Part shown: positions 62,525 to 64,000 of the stretch, in pieces
Position numbering within the stretch: position 1 is the first letter of the stretch
Layout of the letters: each line of letters opens with the position of its first letter
Source of the DNA: JAAYAY01 sp963674575
GTDB lineage: Bacteria; Planctomycetota; Planctomycetia; Pirellulales; Thermoguttaceae
Direction: 5' to 3'
NCBI GenBank assembly: GCA_963674575.2
Contig: CAXXQT010000001.1
Span: 620,001 to 684,000, forward strand
Length of the DNA stretch: 64,000 nt
The notes under the pieces: generated by a model
Database searches by the model: none
What the model saw: the letters and a program-made list of their open reading frames with translations, nothing else
What the model was told of the DNA's origin: nothing
Position numbers and translations under genes: made by a program

Positions 62525-62851
62525 TCAGCGGCTGCGGTGTTCGCTATCCATGAACCAGCGGAGCGCGGCAATCCGGTAGATGATGACCAGCACGAAGGCG
62601 CCGCCCACGGCCGCGAAGAAGCCCAGAGGGCTGATCGGATTGAAGGTGGGACGTTCCAGTGCCCAACTCAAGGCGCACAGTCCCACGGCCGAGCCGACGA
62701 TGCCGATGACGACCGTGCCCACCGCGCCTTCCGGTTCCCGTCCCGGAACCAGGGCCCGGGCCAGCAGTCCGGCCAGGGTGCCGAAGCCCACCCAGATCAA
62801 CGTGACGTTGATCCATTGCTGCGCAACGTTGGACAGCTCGAAGTCTGGCAC
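62525..62851 (-). CDS. GlsB/YeaQ/YmgE-like membrane protein
   Basis: The 108-residue protein has three hydrophobic helices (about 14-34, 44-62 and 75-95) with GFGTLAGLLARALVPGREPE and GAVGTVVIGIVGSAVGLCAL, the pattern of the YeaQ/YmgE transglycosylase-associated family. Members are small inner-membrane stress proteins of unknown biochemical role. It is convergent with the glycoside hydrolase, 31 bp away. Confidence 0.85.
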   Translation of the reverse strand: MPDFELSNVAQQWINVTLIWVGFGTLAGLLARALVPGREPEGAVGTVVIGIVGSAVGLCALSWALERPTFNPISPLGFFAAVGGAFVLVIIYRIAALRWFMDSEHRSR

Positions 62852-63066
62852 GGCAGTTGGACCTCGGACTCAAAGGGTTCGGGCTCGGCGTCCTCGCGGG
62901 TGGGAAAAGGAGCACGGGGCTTCCCCTTGGGGACAGCGCAGAGCGGCCCCGTCGGCAGCCGGACGTTCCAAGCCGGCGCGGAAGCCTTGCGCCTTCCACG
63001 CCGTTTCTTCCGGGCAGCCCCCGACGGGGATTCTGACAGGCAATCCACCCGAGACGGGCAGAGGAC

Positions 63067-63306
63067 CTATCGCACGCTCATGTTCGCTTCTTCCCTCGCC
63101 TTCTGGAGGGCCGTTGCTTCACGCTGCAACTTGAACTCCGGCCCCGGCGGGAAGTACTGGACGTCGTCTTGCATGTAATAGGGGCTCGGCAACGTCTGCC
63201 CCCCCATGTCCACCTGGCAACCGGTGGATGCTACGGCGGCGGCAGCGACCACGAGACCCGACAAAATGGCTCGCAGCGGACGCAAACGCATGGTGGTGCC
63301 GCTCAT
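63067..63306 (-). CDS. Small planctomycete lipoprotein with GGQTLPSPYY motif
   Basis: The 79-residue protein has a signal sequence with lipobox (VVAAAAVASTGC), then CQVDMGGQTLPSPYYMQDDV and QYFPPGPEFKLQREATALQK. The GGQTLPSPYY ... DDVQYFPPGPEFKL run is recalled as a conserved motif of small lipoproteins in planctomycetes; the function is unknown. The ATG at 63306 has GAGGAG eight bases upstream. After lipidation on the cysteine the remaining 55 residues would be exposed on the cell envelope. Confidence 0.85.
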   Translation of the reverse strand: MSGTTMRLRPLRAILSGLVVAAAAVASTGCQVDMGGQTLPSPYYMQDDVQYFPPGPEFKLQREATALQKAREEANMSVR

Positions 63307-63807
63307 TGGGCATCTCCTCAGCATGCAAAAAGTTCTTCAGGGGCTCGAACGGCAACCCTCCGCGCCGCGCACGAACCCCACCAACCGACACAATCGTTAC
63401 GATCCCTATCGTCCGCAGTACCGTTCCGACTTGAGGATCAACGCAGAGAATCGGGATCCGGGCGTTCAAGGCCCGCGGTTTTTCGTGGCTGTGACGGGCT
63501 GAAACGTCACTTAAAGGCTGTGTTCGCAGGGGTTTACGTGGTTTTGCCTGCTGGTTTGTTGTGCCAGCATCGCTTGCACTGCTGCGCCGCAAGACCGGGG
63601 AGCTTCCTTCTGGTTTGTCCGCTTGAGCCTCATTTCCCTCGAATGAGGGGCGAAGAATCTCCCGAATTTCTCCCGTAGCGGGTCGGAACGGGGACCGAAT
63701 TGGCAGAAAAGTAATATCATTGTAGGAAGGCCCCAGCGGCAGGAGTGAGGCTGCCCTTTCCGAGGGGCTACCGCCTGTCGATTCGAGATGTCCGAGGAGC
63801 ACGAGCC
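63307..63807. other. 501-bp stretch without a supported gene
   Basis: This lies between two divergent genes and should hold their promoters, but no box is convincing. No repeat or hairpin stands out. Confidence 0.4.
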
Positions 63808-64000
63808 ATGCCGAGCCGACCCAGCGCTCAGGAAGTCAGCCGCAGACAACCAACCCGTCGCGCCCCGTTCGTGCCGGGGGAACCGCCGTTACGGGCCGCT
63901 CTGGCGGGCTGCGTCGTTCTGCTCCTGATGGCGGTCGACTTACCGGCTCAGGGATTGGGGTCGAACCAAATTCCGTCCATCCGCTATGACGCTGTCTTCA
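63808..64000 (+). CDS. N-terminal part of an exported or membrane-anchored protein (runs off window)
   Basis: An open frame from the ATG at 63808 continues to the window end (64 residues visible). GAGGAG lies eight bases upstream. The N-terminus is basic and Pro/Arg-rich, then a hydrophobic segment ALAGCVVLLLMAVDLPAQGL that could be a signal peptide or lipobox-like anchor (LAGC). The rest, NQIPSIRYDAVF, is too short to name. Confidence 0.7.
   Translation, partial: MPSRPSAQEVSRRQPTRRAPFVPGEPPLRAALAGCVVLLLMAVDLPAQGLGSNQIPSIRYDAVF

Overview
The window looks like a chromosomal segment of a GC-rich planctomycete, probably of the Pirellulales type. The assignment is inferred from gene content: a small membrane protein starting with an NPYKSP motif, a short lipoprotein with a GGQTLPSPYY motif, M56 sensor proteases carrying secretin-like domains, several secreted sugar- or lipid-active enzymes, and many palindromic intergenic repeats. 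No tRNA, rRNA or CRISPR array was found. Coding is dense and runs on both strands.

Left part (1-19 kb). A leftward imuA-imuB-dnaE2 mutagenesis cassette runs off the left edge. It is followed by argS, a small membrane protein and rsfS (all leftward), a peroxiredoxin, a Tat-exported protein, a VapC-type toxin-antitoxin pair and a second antitoxin with a broken toxin. Next comes a leftward blaI-M56-M56 sensor operon whose two protease genes are tandem paralogues. Two secreted proteins end this part.

Middle (19-43 kb). This part holds a hybrid histidine kinase, a membrane protein, a secreted TPR protein and mtaB. A tight six-gene leftward operon follows: ceramidase-like hydrolase, two ATC-hydrolase-like proteins, a 3-hydroxyacyl-CoA dehydrogenase, an M19 dipeptidase and a HEAT-SSS symporter fusion. 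Then come a YhdH/AcuI reductase, a sialidase, a PAS kinase, glutamate decarboxylase and a second blaI-M56 pair with a full secretin-like tail.

Right part (42-58 kb). An alpha/beta hydrolase, a DUF2752 protein, clpS and an M20 peptidase precede a GxxExxY gene that lies between repeats just upstream of serS. A leftward ntrC/ntrB pair diverges from a hibernation-factor operon that carries a convincing sigma-54 promoter and an upstream dyad. A three-gene signalling operon follows: hybrid kinase, response regulator, and a DHp-REC-adenylate cyclase.

Right end (58-64 kb). A roughly 3 kb island lies between inverted copies of a 62-bp repeat. It holds a phage terminase remnant, a stand-alone HsdR-N-type nuclease gene, a strongly G-depleted stretch and a candidate small transcript. 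A GH99-like secreted enzyme, a YeaQ-type membrane protein, a lipoprotein and the start of another exported protein complete the window.

The most unusual material is the M56-secretin sensor family with two different BlaI operators, the sigma-54/NtrBC-controlled hibernation operon, the six-gene catabolic operon, the repeat-bounded island, and the repeat families: a 279-bp palindromic element, heptamer inserts inside two genes of the mutagenesis cassette, and the GxxExxY insertion.
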